Shown here one piece after another: positions 1 to 8,167 of a stretch of 64,000 nucleotides of DNA (within the stretch, counting starts at the first letter, position 1; each line of letters starts with the position of its first letter). Source of the stretch: Amycolatopsis circi (lineage in GTDB: Bacteria; Actinomycetota; Actinomycetes; Mycobacteriales; Pseudonocardiaceae); the NCBI RefSeq assembly GCF_003385235.1, contig NZ_PQIA01000001.1, positions 1 to 64,000 on the forward strand. The letters are read 5' to 3'. Under the pieces are notes generated by a model that was not told the DNA's origin, made no database searches, and saw only the letters and a program-made list of their open reading frames with translations. The position numbers and the translations under genes were made by a program.

Positions 1-60
1 GAAGTACCCCGACGTCGACCGCCCGTCACCCGGAACGGGCGGTCGACGTCGGGGTACTTC
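1..60. repeat. Perfect 26-bp inverted repeat at window edge
   Basis: Bases 1-26 are the exact reverse complement of 35-60, with an 8-nt loop. The right arm encodes the permease motif KYPDVDRPF, so the left arm is an inverted copy of coding sequence. This pattern at a sequence end is typical of a fold-back contig artefact, though a real hairpin cannot be excluded. Confidence 0.9.
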
Positions 61-1235
61 CGCCGCAGCACCAGGATCGTCGGGAAGATCAGCAGATACG
101 ACAGCAGCAACGTGCTGACCGCGATGTTGAGCACGACCGCGAACACCGCCGACGCCGAACTGCTCTGCACGATCGTCGCCACCACCGTGAACGCAGTCGC
201 GACCACGCCGGACAGCAAATTGACCCGCAACGGAGTGTTCAGCTTCGGATGGAACGCCCCGAACCACCGCGGAAACGCGCCGTCGACGGCGGCCATCGCC
301 TGGATGCGGTCGGACGCGATCATCCACGAGCAGCCCTGGTTCAGCAGGACGAAGACGAACACGATGGCGGCGAGCGTCAGCATCGCGCCCGAAGCACCGC
401 CGTAGACGGAGAACACCTGGCGCACCGCGTCGAGGAAACCGCCGAGTCCGTTGATCTTGTCCGCGGGCATCACGAGCACGATGCCGAAGACCGGCACCAG
501 ATAGCACAACGCCGAAACCAGGCCGGAAACGCCGACGGTGACCGGGATATCGCGACGCGGGTTGTGCATCTCCTCAGCGGCGCCGTTGGGAGCCTCGAAA
601 CCGACCAAAGCGAACATCAGAACCGGCACTACGGCAAGGAATCCGCCGATAGTCGGCGAGAAGGCCAGCGAGCCGTGGACGCCATGGCGAGCCGCGTAGA
701 TCGCCGCGGTGACCGCGAAGAGCACTACCAGGCCGACCTTCAGCAGCGCCCCGGCGGCGATGAACCACTTGCCGTACCGCAGGCTCACCACCGCGCCGAG
801 GATCGCCAGCCAGATGAAGACGAGCTTGAACGCGTAGTCCGCGAACCCGCCCGGGGAGGCGGGAACGAGGTACTGCTGCCAGGTCGCCGCGGCGAGGAAG
901 GTGATCGATCCGCCCAGCCACACCGGGTTGGTGATCCAGTACAGCAGCGTGCCGAGCGCGGCGGGCAGCTTCCCGAACGCGAGCCGCAGCCAGACGAACG
1001 GCCCGCCCTCCGCCGGGAACGCGCTGCCCAGTTCGGCCATGACCAGCCCGTACGGGAACAGGAACAGCACCAGGAGCACGGCGGTCCAGGTGACCGCCTC
1101 CGCCCCGGAAGTCGCGATCTGGCCGATGGTGTCCACCGAGATGATGGCCGCGATCGCGAGGAAGATCGAGTCGATCCGGCGCAGATTCCGCCGCAGGTTT
1201 CCGGATTCGCTGTTGACGAAGGTGGGTTCGGACAC
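1..1235 (-). CDS. APC-family amino acid/amine permease, 3' end cut by window edge
   Basis: A multi-spanning membrane transporter of the amino acid-polyamine-organocation superfamily, which takes up amino acids or amines with protons or by exchange. The frame read from the GTG at 1235 gives about 400 residues with many hydrophobic segments (for example AVLLVLFLFPYGLVMAEL near residue 45). It also has the family's conserved loop GFEAPNGAAEEMHNPRRDIP near residue 230 and LRRKYPDVDRPFR near the end. The GTG is preceded by AAAGGCGG. It is the last gene of a minus-strand run starting with RidA, so it may import the substrate of that pathway. The last 8-9 codons come from an inverted repeat at the window edge and do not look like normal permease sequence. 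Family call is secure; substrate is unknown. Confidence 0.85.
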   Translation of the reverse strand, partial: MSEPTFVNSESGNLRRNLRRIDSIFLAIAAIISVDTIGQIATSGAEAVTWTAVLLVLFLFPYGLVMAELGSAFPAEGGPFVWLRLAFGKLPAALGTLLYWITNPVWLGGSITFLAAATWQQYLVPASPGGFADYAFKLVFIWLAILGAVVSLRYGKWFIAAGALLKVGLVVLFAVTAAIYAARHGVHGSLAFSPTIGGFLAVVPVLMFALVGFEAPNGAAEEMHNPRRDIPVTVGVSGLVSALCYLVPVFGIVLVMPADKINGLGGFLDAVRQVFSVYGGASGAMLTLAAIVFVFVLLNQGCSWMIASDRIQAMAAVDGAFPRWFGAFHPKLNTPLRVNLLSGVVATAFTVVATIVQSSSASAVFAVVLNIAVSTLLLSYLLIFPTILVLRRKYPDVDRPFRVTGGRRRGT

Positions 1236-1270
1236 GCTTCACCGCCTTTGGTGAATCGAGGGGGGAGGAG

Positions 1271-2614
1271 TCAGGCTTCGGTGTTCTCCAGGTCTTCCTT
1301 GTGCAGCAACGGAGTTCCGACGGTCTCGCGCATCGAGAAAGCGGCGATGAGACCGACGGCCGCCGCGGCCATCAGGTACGGGCCGGGCACGAGGGTGCTG
1401 CCCGTAGCGGAAATCAGGACCGTCATCAGGTACGGCACAGTGCCGGCGAACAGCGCGGCGGTGATGTTGTACGCGATCGAGAGGCCGCTTTGGCGGGTGC
1501 GGGTCGGGAAGATCTCCGCGGACCACACCGCGTAGGTGCCGAGAATCGCCGCCAGGATCGCCCCGAGGGCGAGCCCGCCGATCCAGGTGCCGACGAGGCC
1601 GGTGCGCATCAGCAGGTACGCGGGAGTGGCGAGGACGAACAATGCGACGCCCGCGCCGATCAGGATGGGCCGCCGGCCGATGCGGTCGGAAAGGCGGCCG
1701 AAGAAGGGCACGAGGAACAAGCCGACGAGCGAGATCACCGTGGACAGTGCCGCCGCGCTGCCGGACGAGTGGCCGAGGTAGTCGGTCTCGTAGGTGACCA
1801 GATAGGTGAGCACGGCGTAGAACGGCACGTGCATCATGGTCATCAGGCCGGCGGCCTGGAGCAGCTGCTTCTTGTTGTGGCGGAACAGTTCCCGGACCGG
1901 GCTGCGGGGCACGTTGTCGGTCGCTTCGAGGGCGCGGTACTCGGGGGTGTCCTCGATCTTGCTGCGGATGACGAACCCGATGATGCCGAGCGGCGCGGCG
2001 ATCAGGAACGGGACGCGCCAGCCCCACGAGGCCAGTTGCGCGTTCGTCAGGCCGAGCGACAGCAGCAGGAAGACGAACGAACCGGCGAGGAAGCCCAGCA
2101 GCGAACCGACTTCCAGCCAGCTGACGCCGAATCCGCGACGCCGCCGCGGCGCGTACTCGGCGAGGAAGCTCGCCGCGCTGCCGAACTCGCCGCCCGCGGC
2201 GAGACCCTGCACCAGGCGCAGCAGCACCAGCACGATCGGGGCCGCGATGCCGATCGTGGAGTAGCCCGGCAGCAGGCCGATCACCAGGGTCGCGCCGGAC
2301 ATCACGAAGATGACCACCGACAGCGTCCGCTTGCGGCCGATCTTGTCGCCGAGCGGTCCGAAGATCAGCGCGCCGATCGGCCGGATCCCGAACGACACCG
2401 CGAAGACGCCGAACACCGCGAGCAGCCCGGCGGTGGAGTTGCCCGCCGGGAAGAAGACGGACGCGATGGTGCCGGCGAGGTAGGCGTAGGCGGCCCAGTC
2501 GAACCAGTGCACGAAGACGCCGACGGCACCGGCGGCGACGCTGCGCCGCAGCATGGCGGGATCGGCGCTCTGTTCGACCAGGTCTGGCGCCGGAGAGGCG
2601 TCGGGTGCGGTCAT
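1271..2614 (-). CDS. MFS metabolite:H+ symporter (MHS/ProP-like)
   Basis: Twelve-helix proton symporter of the metabolite:H+ symporter branch, which imports organic acids, betaines or related small metabolites across the cell membrane. The signature cytoplasmic loops are present: FGPLGDKIGRKRTL between helices 2 and 3 and GRLSDRIGRRP in the second half. LLRLVQGLAAGGEFGSA in helix 4 is typical of MHS members. The start chosen is the ATG at 2614, just after AAGGAGGCCACTC; an upstream in-frame start at 2695 has no ribosome site. 447 residues is normal length. It sits 155 bp after aspA, with an AT-rich spacer that shares CAATGCATC with the promoter of the ridA end, so co-regulation is plausible. 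Substrate unknown; C4-dicarboxylate or a pathway intermediate is a guess. Confidence 0.9.
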   Translation of the reverse strand: MTAPDASPAPDLVEQSADPAMLRRSVAAGAVGVFVHWFDWAAYAYLAGTIASVFFPAGNSTAGLLAVFGVFAVSFGIRPIGALIFGPLGDKIGRKRTLSVVIFVMSGATLVIGLLPGYSTIGIAAPIVLVLLRLVQGLAAGGEFGSAASFLAEYAPRRRRGFGVSWLEVGSLLGFLAGSFVFLLLSLGLTNAQLASWGWRVPFLIAAPLGIIGFVIRSKIEDTPEYRALEATDNVPRSPVRELFRHNKKQLLQAAGLMTMMHVPFYAVLTYLVTYETDYLGHSSGSAAALSTVISLVGLFLVPFFGRLSDRIGRRPILIGAGVALFVLATPAYLLMRTGLVGTWIGGLALGAILAAILGTYAVWSAEIFPTRTRQSGLSIAYNITAALFAGTVPYLMTVLISATGSTLVPGPYLMAAAAVGLIAAFSMRETVGTPLLHKEDLENTEA

Positions 2615-2768
2615 GAGTGGCCTCCTTGGACCGGTTCTTCGGGAGGACGCTAAGAGCGGCCCACGGCATCTAACAAGAAGTAATAAGCAAAGCAATGCAT
2701 CTGTTCGGGTTATGCAGAGGCGCTGAGCTGTGCCGACACGAGGGTCTGACGGCGGCGAAACCCAGCGT

Positions 2769-4175
2769 TTACGTGCGGGACGGCCCGCCGGTGAGAGCCT
2801 GCGGGGTGGTCAGCGAGACGACCTGCTCGTCGGTGAGCAGCTGCCGTTCCCGCACCAGTTCCAGCGCCGGTCGGCCGGTCTGGTGTGCTTCCAGGGCGAG
2901 TGTGCACGCGGTTTCGTAGCCGAGCGCGGGACTCAATGCCGTGACCAGCCCGGTCGAGATAGCGACGAGGTCGGCCAGGTGTGCTTTGCGCGCGGTGATG
3001 CCGCGTACGCACTGTTCGGCGAGCACTCGCGCACCGGCGGTGAGGTGGTCGAGGCCGGCGGTCAGGGCCCGCGCGATGATCGGTTCGAAGGCGTTGAGCT
3101 GCAGCTGTCCGCCCTCGGCGGCGAGCGTGATCGTGACGTCGTTGCCGATGATTTCGAAGGCGATCTGGTTGACCGCTTCCGGGATGACCGGGTTGACCTT
3201 GCCCGGCATGATCGACGACCCGGCCTGCCGCGCGGGAAGCGTGATCTCGCCGAACCCGGCCTGCGGGCCGGACGAGAGCAGCCGAAGATCGTTGCAGATC
3301 TTGGACAGTTTGACCGCCACGCGTTTCAGCACGCCGGACAGCTGCACGAACACGCCGACGTCTTGCGTCGCCTCGATCAGGTCGGGCGCGGAGACGAGCG
3401 TCGTGATCCCGGTCAGCTCGCGCAGGTGCGCGACAGCCCGCTCCCGGTACCCTGGACGCGCGTTGAGGCCGGTCCCGATCGCTGTTCCGCCGAGGTTCAG
3501 TTCATGCAGCAGCAGCCGGGCTTCGGCGAGCCGTTGTTCGTCCTCGGCGAGCGTGGCGGCGAACGCGCCGAACTCTTGACCCAGTGTCATCGGGACGGCG
3601 TCCTGAAGCTGGGTGCGGCCCATCTTGAGGACGTCGGCGAACTCGAGTGCCTTGTGCGCGAACGCTTCCCGCAGTCCGGCGAGCGCAGCGAGGAGTTCCG
3701 CGAGGTGCCGGTCGAGCGCGAGTTTGACCGCGGTGGGGTAGACGTCGTTGGTGCTCTGGCCGAGGTTGACGTGGTCGAGCGGGTGCAGGTGCGCGTAGTC
3801 GCCGCGGGCGTGGCCGAGGAGTTCCAGGGCGCGGTTGGCGACGACCTCGTTGGCGTTCATGTTCGTCGAGGTCCCGGCTCCGCCCTGGATGAGGTCGACG
3901 ACGAACTGGTCGTGCAGCCTGCCGTCCCGGATCTCCGCACATGCCTGCTGGATGGCCGCGGCCTGTTCTGGGGAGAGGGCACCGACTTCCGCGTTGGCGC
4001 GTGCGGCGGCCTCCTTGACGGTGGCCAGCGCGGCGACGAGGTGCGGCCGGTCGGCGAGGGTTTCGCCCGTGATAGGGAAATTGACCAGCGCGCGGGCGGT
4101 GTGCGCGCCGTAATAGACGTCGCCGGGCACGCTGATTTCGCCGAGCATGTCGTGCTCGGAGCGGGTGTGGGACAT
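2769..4175 (-). CDS. aspA: Aspartate ammonia-lyase
   Basis: Aspartase, converting L-aspartate to fumarate and ammonia; cytosolic homotetramer of the aspartase/fumarase superfamily. The signature loop GSSIMPGKVNPVIPE is present around residue 320 and contains the catalytic serine. GGAGTSTNMNANEV near residue 98 and GQSTNDVYPTA near 137 are the other two conserved regions. 468 residues matches the family. Class II fumarase is the main alternative, but the N-terminal text HDMLGEISVPGDVYYGAHTARAL is aspartase-like. It starts at 4175 behind GGAAGGACACCG and lies 24 bp after the M20 hydrolase, so it belongs to the same operon. It would feed carbon to the TCA cycle after the upstream hydrolase and RidA act on an amino-acid derivative. 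Confidence 0.9.
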   Translation of the reverse strand: MSHTRSEHDMLGEISVPGDVYYGAHTARALVNFPITGETLADRPHLVAALATVKEAAARANAEVGALSPEQAAAIQQACAEIRDGRLHDQFVVDLIQGGAGTSTNMNANEVVANRALELLGHARGDYAHLHPLDHVNLGQSTNDVYPTAVKLALDRHLAELLAALAGLREAFAHKALEFADVLKMGRTQLQDAVPMTLGQEFGAFAATLAEDEQRLAEARLLLHELNLGGTAIGTGLNARPGYRERAVAHLRELTGITTLVSAPDLIEATQDVGVFVQLSGVLKRVAVKLSKICNDLRLLSSGPQAGFGEITLPARQAGSSIMPGKVNPVIPEAVNQIAFEIIGNDVTITLAAEGGQLQLNAFEPIIARALTAGLDHLTAGARVLAEQCVRGITARKAHLADLVAISTGLVTALSPALGYETACTLALEAHQTGRPALELVRERQLLTDEQVVSLTTPQALTGGPSRT

Positions 4176-4199
4176 CGGTGTCCTTCCCGGGGCAGGAGG

Positions 4200-5324
4200 T
4201 TAAAAAGTACGGTCGACGCCGGTCCACGCCAGCGCGATCGCGCCGTCGAGCAGGGCCCGTTCCGCGGTGCCGCCGACGCAGTGCGCGGCGAATTCGCGCT
4301 GGTGGTTGATCGCGGGCAGCGACCCGATGCCGATGTAGGGATGGATGGCGGGCACGACCTGCGAGACGTTGCCCATGTCGGTGGACGCGCGGTTCATCCG
4401 CGACGCCGTGCCGTCCGGCGCGAATTCACGGCCGAGTTCGAGGGCGTTGGCGCGATAGGCGGCCAAAGCGGTCTCGTCGGCGCGGAATTCGGCGTAGGGC
4501 TTGCTTTCCGGCTCCACGCTCAGCTCGCAGCCAGTGGCCAGCGCACCGGCCTCGAAGGCCCGCATCACGCGTGGCTCCAATTCGGACAGTTCCGCCAGCG
4601 TTTCGGCTCGCACATACCACCGGCCGGACGCGTGTTCCGGGATCGCATTGGGAGCGTCTCCGGCGTGCGTGACGATGCCGTGCACCCGCGCCGAGGCCGG
4701 AAGCTGTTGCCGCAGAAGGCCGATCGCGACCTGGGCGACGGTGAACGCGTCGGCGGCGTTGACCCCGGCTTCGGGATAAGCGGCGGCGTGCGCGGACTTC
4801 CCGGTGTAGGAGATCTTCGAATGGCTGACGGCGAACGGCCGCGCTTCGGCGACGTCCACCGGTGCCGGATGCACCATCATCGCGAGGTCCACACCCGCGA
4901 AAGCACCGCGTTCCAGCAGCTCGATCTTGCCGCCGCCGCCCTCTTCCGCCGGGGTGCCGTAAACCTCGACGGTGATCCCGAGGTCGTCGGCGACCACGGC
5001 GAGTCCCAGTGCGGCACCGATGGAGCTGGCCGCGATGAGGTTGTGCCCGCAGGCGTGGCCGAGGCCGGGCAGCGCGTCGTATTCGGCACATAGCGCGATC
5101 CGCTTGGGGCCGGAGCCGAAGCTGGCGTGGAACGCGGTGTCCAGGCCGAGGTGCTTCGACGTGACGGCGAACCCGGCCCGGTCGAGCAACTCCGGTACCG
5201 CAGCCGCCGCGCGATGTTCTTCCCAGGCGGTTTCCGGATCGGCGTGCAGCCGCTCGGACAGCTGGATCAGCTCGTCGGCGTGCCGGTCGACCGCGGCGCG
5301 GACTGCCGTCTTGCTGGCGGCCAT
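4200..5324 (-). CDS. M20-family amidohydrolase
   Basis: Zinc-dependent amidohydrolase of the M20/AbgB-HipO-like family, which removes an acyl or carbamoyl group from N-substituted amino acids or cleaves short peptides. Metal-site motifs are visible: ALCAEYDALPGLGHACGHN (about residues 75-95), GTPAEEGGGGK with the catalytic glutamate pair, and MMVHP. The dimerisation domain lies near residues 165-285 and a second metal histidine is in the C-terminal part. 374 residues is usual. The ATG at 5324 shares one base with the TGA of the DUF1028 gene, so translation is coupled and the longer upstream frame is excluded. A substrate such as an N-acyl- or N-carbamoyl-aspartate would suit the downstream aspartase, but that is inference. 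Confidence 0.88.
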   Translation of the reverse strand: MAASKTAVRAAVDRHADELIQLSERLHADPETAWEEHRAAAAVPELLDRAGFAVTSKHLGLDTAFHASFGSGPKRIALCAEYDALPGLGHACGHNLIAASSIGAALGLAVVADDLGITVEVYGTPAEEGGGGKIELLERGAFAGVDLAMMVHPAPVDVAEARPFAVSHSKISYTGKSAHAAAYPEAGVNAADAFTVAQVAIGLLRQQLPASARVHGIVTHAGDAPNAIPEHASGRWYVRAETLAELSELEPRVMRAFEAGALATGCELSVEPESKPYAEFRADETALAAYRANALELGREFAPDGTASRMNRASTDMGNVSQVVPAIHPYIGIGSLPAINHQREFAAHCVGGTAERALLDGAIALAWTGVDRTF

Positions 5325-6001
5325 CACTCGTCTCCCGGAACGCCGTAGGACGGCGCGGACGCGGGGTTCAGGCCGCGGGTGACGTAATCGTCGCGCTGGG
5401 GGAGCCAGACGTCGAGGAGTTCGGCGAGCTGGTCGATCGGCTCGTCTGCCCAATCCACGCGCAGATCCGTGACCGGCCATTCCGCGGCGGACACCGCGAC
5501 GAGCCCGGCGGACCGCACCGGACCTTCCTCGCCGCCCGCCGCGAGCCCGGCGCGCATCGCCGCGACGAGGCGCTGTTCCAGCTCGCCGGTCGAGTCGAGG
5601 AAAGCGTCCACCATGGACTGAGGGATGTGGTCGCCAGCCAGCATGTTGCCCGCCACGACCACGCCGTCCGCGGTTGCCGAGGCGTGCGTGCCGAGGGTTT
5701 TCGAGCCGCTGTAAGCGAAACCGGGCCCGGTGGGACCGAGCACGGTCAGCTGCCGGTACTCGATGTGTTCCGCAGTCGACGTGATCTCGGCGAGCGCCTT
5801 CTCCGGATCACCGTGTTCGGCGAGCCGGTCCAGCAGTCGTCCGCCGAGCCGCGGGTCGGTGATGTTCTGCGAGGCGGCCGCGCCGAGACCCGGGCGCAGG
5901 TGCGCGACGCGGGCGACGACTGCCGGACTGGACGAACTGGCCGCGATCCCGAACCGGACGGTGCCGCCGGAAGTGTCGCGGGCGACGATCGAAAAGGTCA
6001 C
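5324..6001 (-). CDS. DUF1028 protein (Ntn-hydrolase-fold family)
   Basis: A 225-residue protein of the DUF1028 family, placed by fold in the Ntn-hydrolase clan; biochemical function is unestablished. It opens TFSIVARDT and carries FGIAASSSSPAVVARV, LGAAASQNITDPRLG and GVVVAGNMLAG, all typical of the family. The GTG start at 6001 overlaps the stop of the RidA gene by 4 bp (GTGA), and its own stop overlaps the next ATG by 1 bp. Three genes are therefore translationally chained, which argues that DUF1028 works in the same pathway as RidA and the M20 amidohydrolase. An amide or urea bond cleavage role is only a guess from the fold. Confidence 0.88.
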   Translation of the reverse strand: MTFSIVARDTSGGTVRFGIAASSSSPAVVARVAHLRPGLGAAASQNITDPRLGGRLLDRLAEHGDPEKALAEITSTAEHIEYRQLTVLGPTGPGFAYSGSKTLGTHASATADGVVVAGNMLAGDHIPQSMVDAFLDSTGELEQRLVAAMRAGLAAGGEEGPVRSAGLVAVSAAEWPVTDLRVDWADEPIDQLAELLDVWLPQRDDYVTRGLNPASAPSYGVPGDE

Positions 6002-6420
6002 TTCTCCTCCTCCGGGATCACCGCGATGGCGTCGATCTCGCACAGCCATTCCGGCCGGGCGAGCGCGGACACGACCACGCCGGTCGAGATCGGGTGAACG
6101 CCCTTGGTCCAGCGCCCGACGGTGCGGTAGACGGCCTCGCGGTAGCGCGGGTCGACCAGGTAGATCGTCAGCTTGACCAGGTGTTCCATGCGGCTGCCTG
6201 CTTCTTCGAGCAGCATGTCGATGTTCGCCATCGCCTGCTCGGCCTGCGCGGCGACGTCGCCGATCCCGACCGATTCGCTCGTGTCGAGGTCCTGCCCGAT
6301 CTGGCCGCGCACGTAGACCGTGCCGTTGGCGACGACGGCCTGGCACAGGTCGTTGTCGAGGTTCTGCTCGGGGTAGGTGTCCCGCGTGTTGAACGGGCGG
6401 ATGCGACGGTGGACAGTCAC
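5998..6420 (-). CDS. RidA/YjgF-family protein
   Basis: A 140-residue member of the Rid family, which hydrolyses reactive enamine/imine intermediates of amino-acid catabolism and is usually a cytosolic trimer. The conserved core NGTVYVRGQIGQDL, the QAEQAMANIDMLLEEAG segment, and the C-terminal ISTGVVVSALARPEWLCEIDAIAV with the active-site arginine are present. The start chosen is GTG at 6420, behind AGGGAAGG; frame upstream of it (to 6510) runs into the promoter. First gene of a six-gene minus-strand run. It is divergent from a flavin monooxygenase, suggesting that oxidation of an amine generates the imine that RidA clears. Confidence 0.88.
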   Translation of the reverse strand: MTVHRRIRPFNTRDTYPEQNLDNDLCQAVVANGTVYVRGQIGQDLDTSESVGIGDVAAQAEQAMANIDMLLEEAGSRMEHLVKLTIYLVDPRYREAVYRTVGRWTKGVHPISTGVVVSALARPEWLCEIDAIAVIPEEEK

Positions 6421-6502
6421 TGCGTGGCCTTCCCTGCGGCGGTCGTCGGACGCCTCAGCCTGACCGCGAGCCCGAGGTTCTGTCCAGTAGATCTTTCCGG
6501 AC

Positions 6503-6535
6503 CAATGCATCGGAATTTATGATGCACCCTGCATC
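6503..6535. promoter_or_regulatory. Candidate operator, repeated TGCATC/GATGCA
   Basis: In the divergent promoter between ridA and the monooxygenase, CAATGCATCGG (6503-6513) is followed by GATGCA-ccc-TGCATC (6521-6535). The same CAATGCATC occurs at 2693-2701 upstream of the MHS symporter. This looks like a shared binding site for an unidentified regulator. Confidence 0.45.
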
Positions 6536-6644
6536 GGAAAATCAGATCTTGAGTGCCGGAAACATCTGTTGGACACGGGCAGTGCGGGCAGTGAGGATCC
6601 GGAGACGGCGCTGAACCGCGCTGAAGCCGGAGCGGAGGTCTGGG

Positions 6645-7919
6645 ATGTCGAGCGAACAGGTGGAGGCCCTCGTCGTGGGCGGGGGGCAGGCCGGCCTGGC
6701 GATGAGCGAGCACCTGAGCGAGTGCGGCGTGCCGCATCTCGTCCTGGAACGGAACCGGATCGCCGAACGCTGGCGCTCGGAACGCTGGGACTCGCTCGTC
6801 GCGAACGGCCCCGCGTGGCACGACCGGTTCCCCGGCCTGGAGTTCCCCGACGTTGCCCCCGGCGAGTTCGCGTCAAAGGAGCAGGTCGCGGCCTATTTCG
6901 AGGCATACGCGGAAAAGATCGCCGCGCCGATCCGCACCGGGGTCGAAGTGACGTCCGTGCAGCGGCACGAGGGCAGGCCCGGGTTCCGCGTCGAGACCTC
7001 GGAAGGAACGATCGACGCCCGGTTCGTCATCGCCGCGACCGGCCCGTTCCAGCGCCCGGTCATCCCGCCGATCGTGCCCGCCGACGCCGCTCCGGTGCAG
7101 ATGCACTCCAGCGGCTACCGAAACCCGGATCAACTCCCCGAAGGCGCGGTGCTGGTCGTCGGCGCGGGTTCGTCGGGCGTCCAGATCGCCGAGGAACTGC
7201 GCCGCGCCGGGCGTGAGGTGTACCTGTCGGTCGGCCCGCACGATCGCCCGCCGCGCAGCTACCGCGACCGCGACTTTTGCTGGTGGCTGGGCGTTCTGGG
7301 CAAGTGGGACGCCGAAACGCCGCCCGCCGGCGCGGAACACGTGACCATCGCGGTCAGCGGCGCCCGCGGCGGGCACACCGTGGACTTCCGCGCGCTGGCC
7401 GGACTCGGCATCACGCTCGTCGGCATGACCGGCGCGTATGCCGACGGCAAGCTCAGCTTCGCGACGGACCTGGCGAAGAACATCGCGGCGGGCGACGAGA
7501 ATTACCTTGCCCTGCTTGACGAAGCCGACGCCTACGTGGCTCGCAACGGACTCGACCTGCCCGAGGAACCGTCCGCCCGCGAGCTGGGCCCGGACCCGGC
7601 TTGTGTCACCGATCCGCTGCTGGAACTGGATTTGGCCGCGGCCGGAGTGACGTCGATCGTCTGGGCTACCGGCTTCGCGGTCGACTACAGCTGGCTGCAG
7701 GTCGACGCTTTCGACGAGAACGGACGGCCGAAGCATCGCCGCGGCGTGTCGGTCGAGCCGGGTGTGTACTTCATCGGCCTGCCGTGGCTGGCTCGGCGTG
7801 GGTCGAGCTTTATCTGGGGTGTGTGGCACGACGCGAAGTTCGTGGCTGACCACGTCGCGATTCAGCGCGGGTACCAGAGCCAGTCCGAGACCGCGGACAG
7901 CCTGCGTTCGGGGCGCTGA
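6645..7919 (+). CDS. FAD-dependent monooxygenase/oxidoreductase (CzcO-like)
   Basis: Flavoprotein of the CzcO/flavin-containing monooxygenase type that uses NAD(P)H and oxygen to oxidise an organic amine, ketone or sulfur compound. It has an N-terminal FAD-binding Rossmann motif VVGGGQAGLAMSEHL (residues about 9-23) and a second NAD(P)-binding motif VVGAGSSGVQIAEEL (about 167-181). WATGFAVDYSWL near the C terminus matches the family's conserved ATG motif. 424 residues is normal. The ATG at 6645 follows GGAGCGGAGG. It is transcribed away from the ridA operon out of a shared promoter region. An amine oxidation that produces an imine for RidA would make sense of the arrangement, but the substrate is not visible. 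Confidence 0.85.
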   Translation: MSSEQVEALVVGGGQAGLAMSEHLSECGVPHLVLERNRIAERWRSERWDSLVANGPAWHDRFPGLEFPDVAPGEFASKEQVAAYFEAYAEKIAAPIRTGVEVTSVQRHEGRPGFRVETSEGTIDARFVIAATGPFQRPVIPPIVPADAAPVQMHSSGYRNPDQLPEGAVLVVGAGSSGVQIAEELRRAGREVYLSVGPHDRPPRSYRDRDFCWWLGVLGKWDAETPPAGAEHVTIAVSGARGGHTVDFRALAGLGITLVGMTGAYADGKLSFATDLAKNIAAGDENYLALLDEADAYVARNGLDLPEEPSARELGPDPACVTDPLLELDLAAAGVTSIVWATGFAVDYSWLQVDAFDENGRPKHRRGVSVEPGVYFIGLPWLARRGSSFIWGVWHDAKFVADHVAIQRGYQSQSETADSLRSGR

Positions 7920-8110
7920 TCGAAGCGAGGCCGGTCCACCACTCGGGCTGAGGAGCGCGAAGGCGGTCCGGGGCCGCCGCCGTGGATGCGACGGCCGCGA
8001 CGAACGCGCCGAGCGAATGCCCGACGAGCGTGAACCGCGCGAGCCCGTCCAGCGAGCGCAGGACGTCGTCCCGAAACGACGTCAGCGGACAGGACCGGAG
8101 TCGTTCGGCC
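7920..8110 (-). pseudogene. Decayed alpha/beta-hydrolase fragment
   Basis: On the minus strand this spacer still encodes FRDDVLRSLDGLARFTLVGH followed by SLGAFVAAVAS. It is the nucleophile-elbow region (GHSLG) of an alpha/beta-hydrolase with the preceding helix. No start, oxyanion region or C-terminal catalytic residues accompany it, and the flanks are interrupted. It is best read as the remnant of a lost gene between the monooxygenase and the FabH-like gene. Confidence 0.5.
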
Positions 8111-8167
8111 GCAGCGGATCCCCGGTCCCCGGGCTGCGCGCGGCGGCGTGCGGGCAGACCAGGTCTT

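Noticed and set aside
2730..5093. A 787-codon plus-strand open frame
   Set aside because: Antisense to aspartase and the M20 hydrolase, both of which have clear catalytic motifs.
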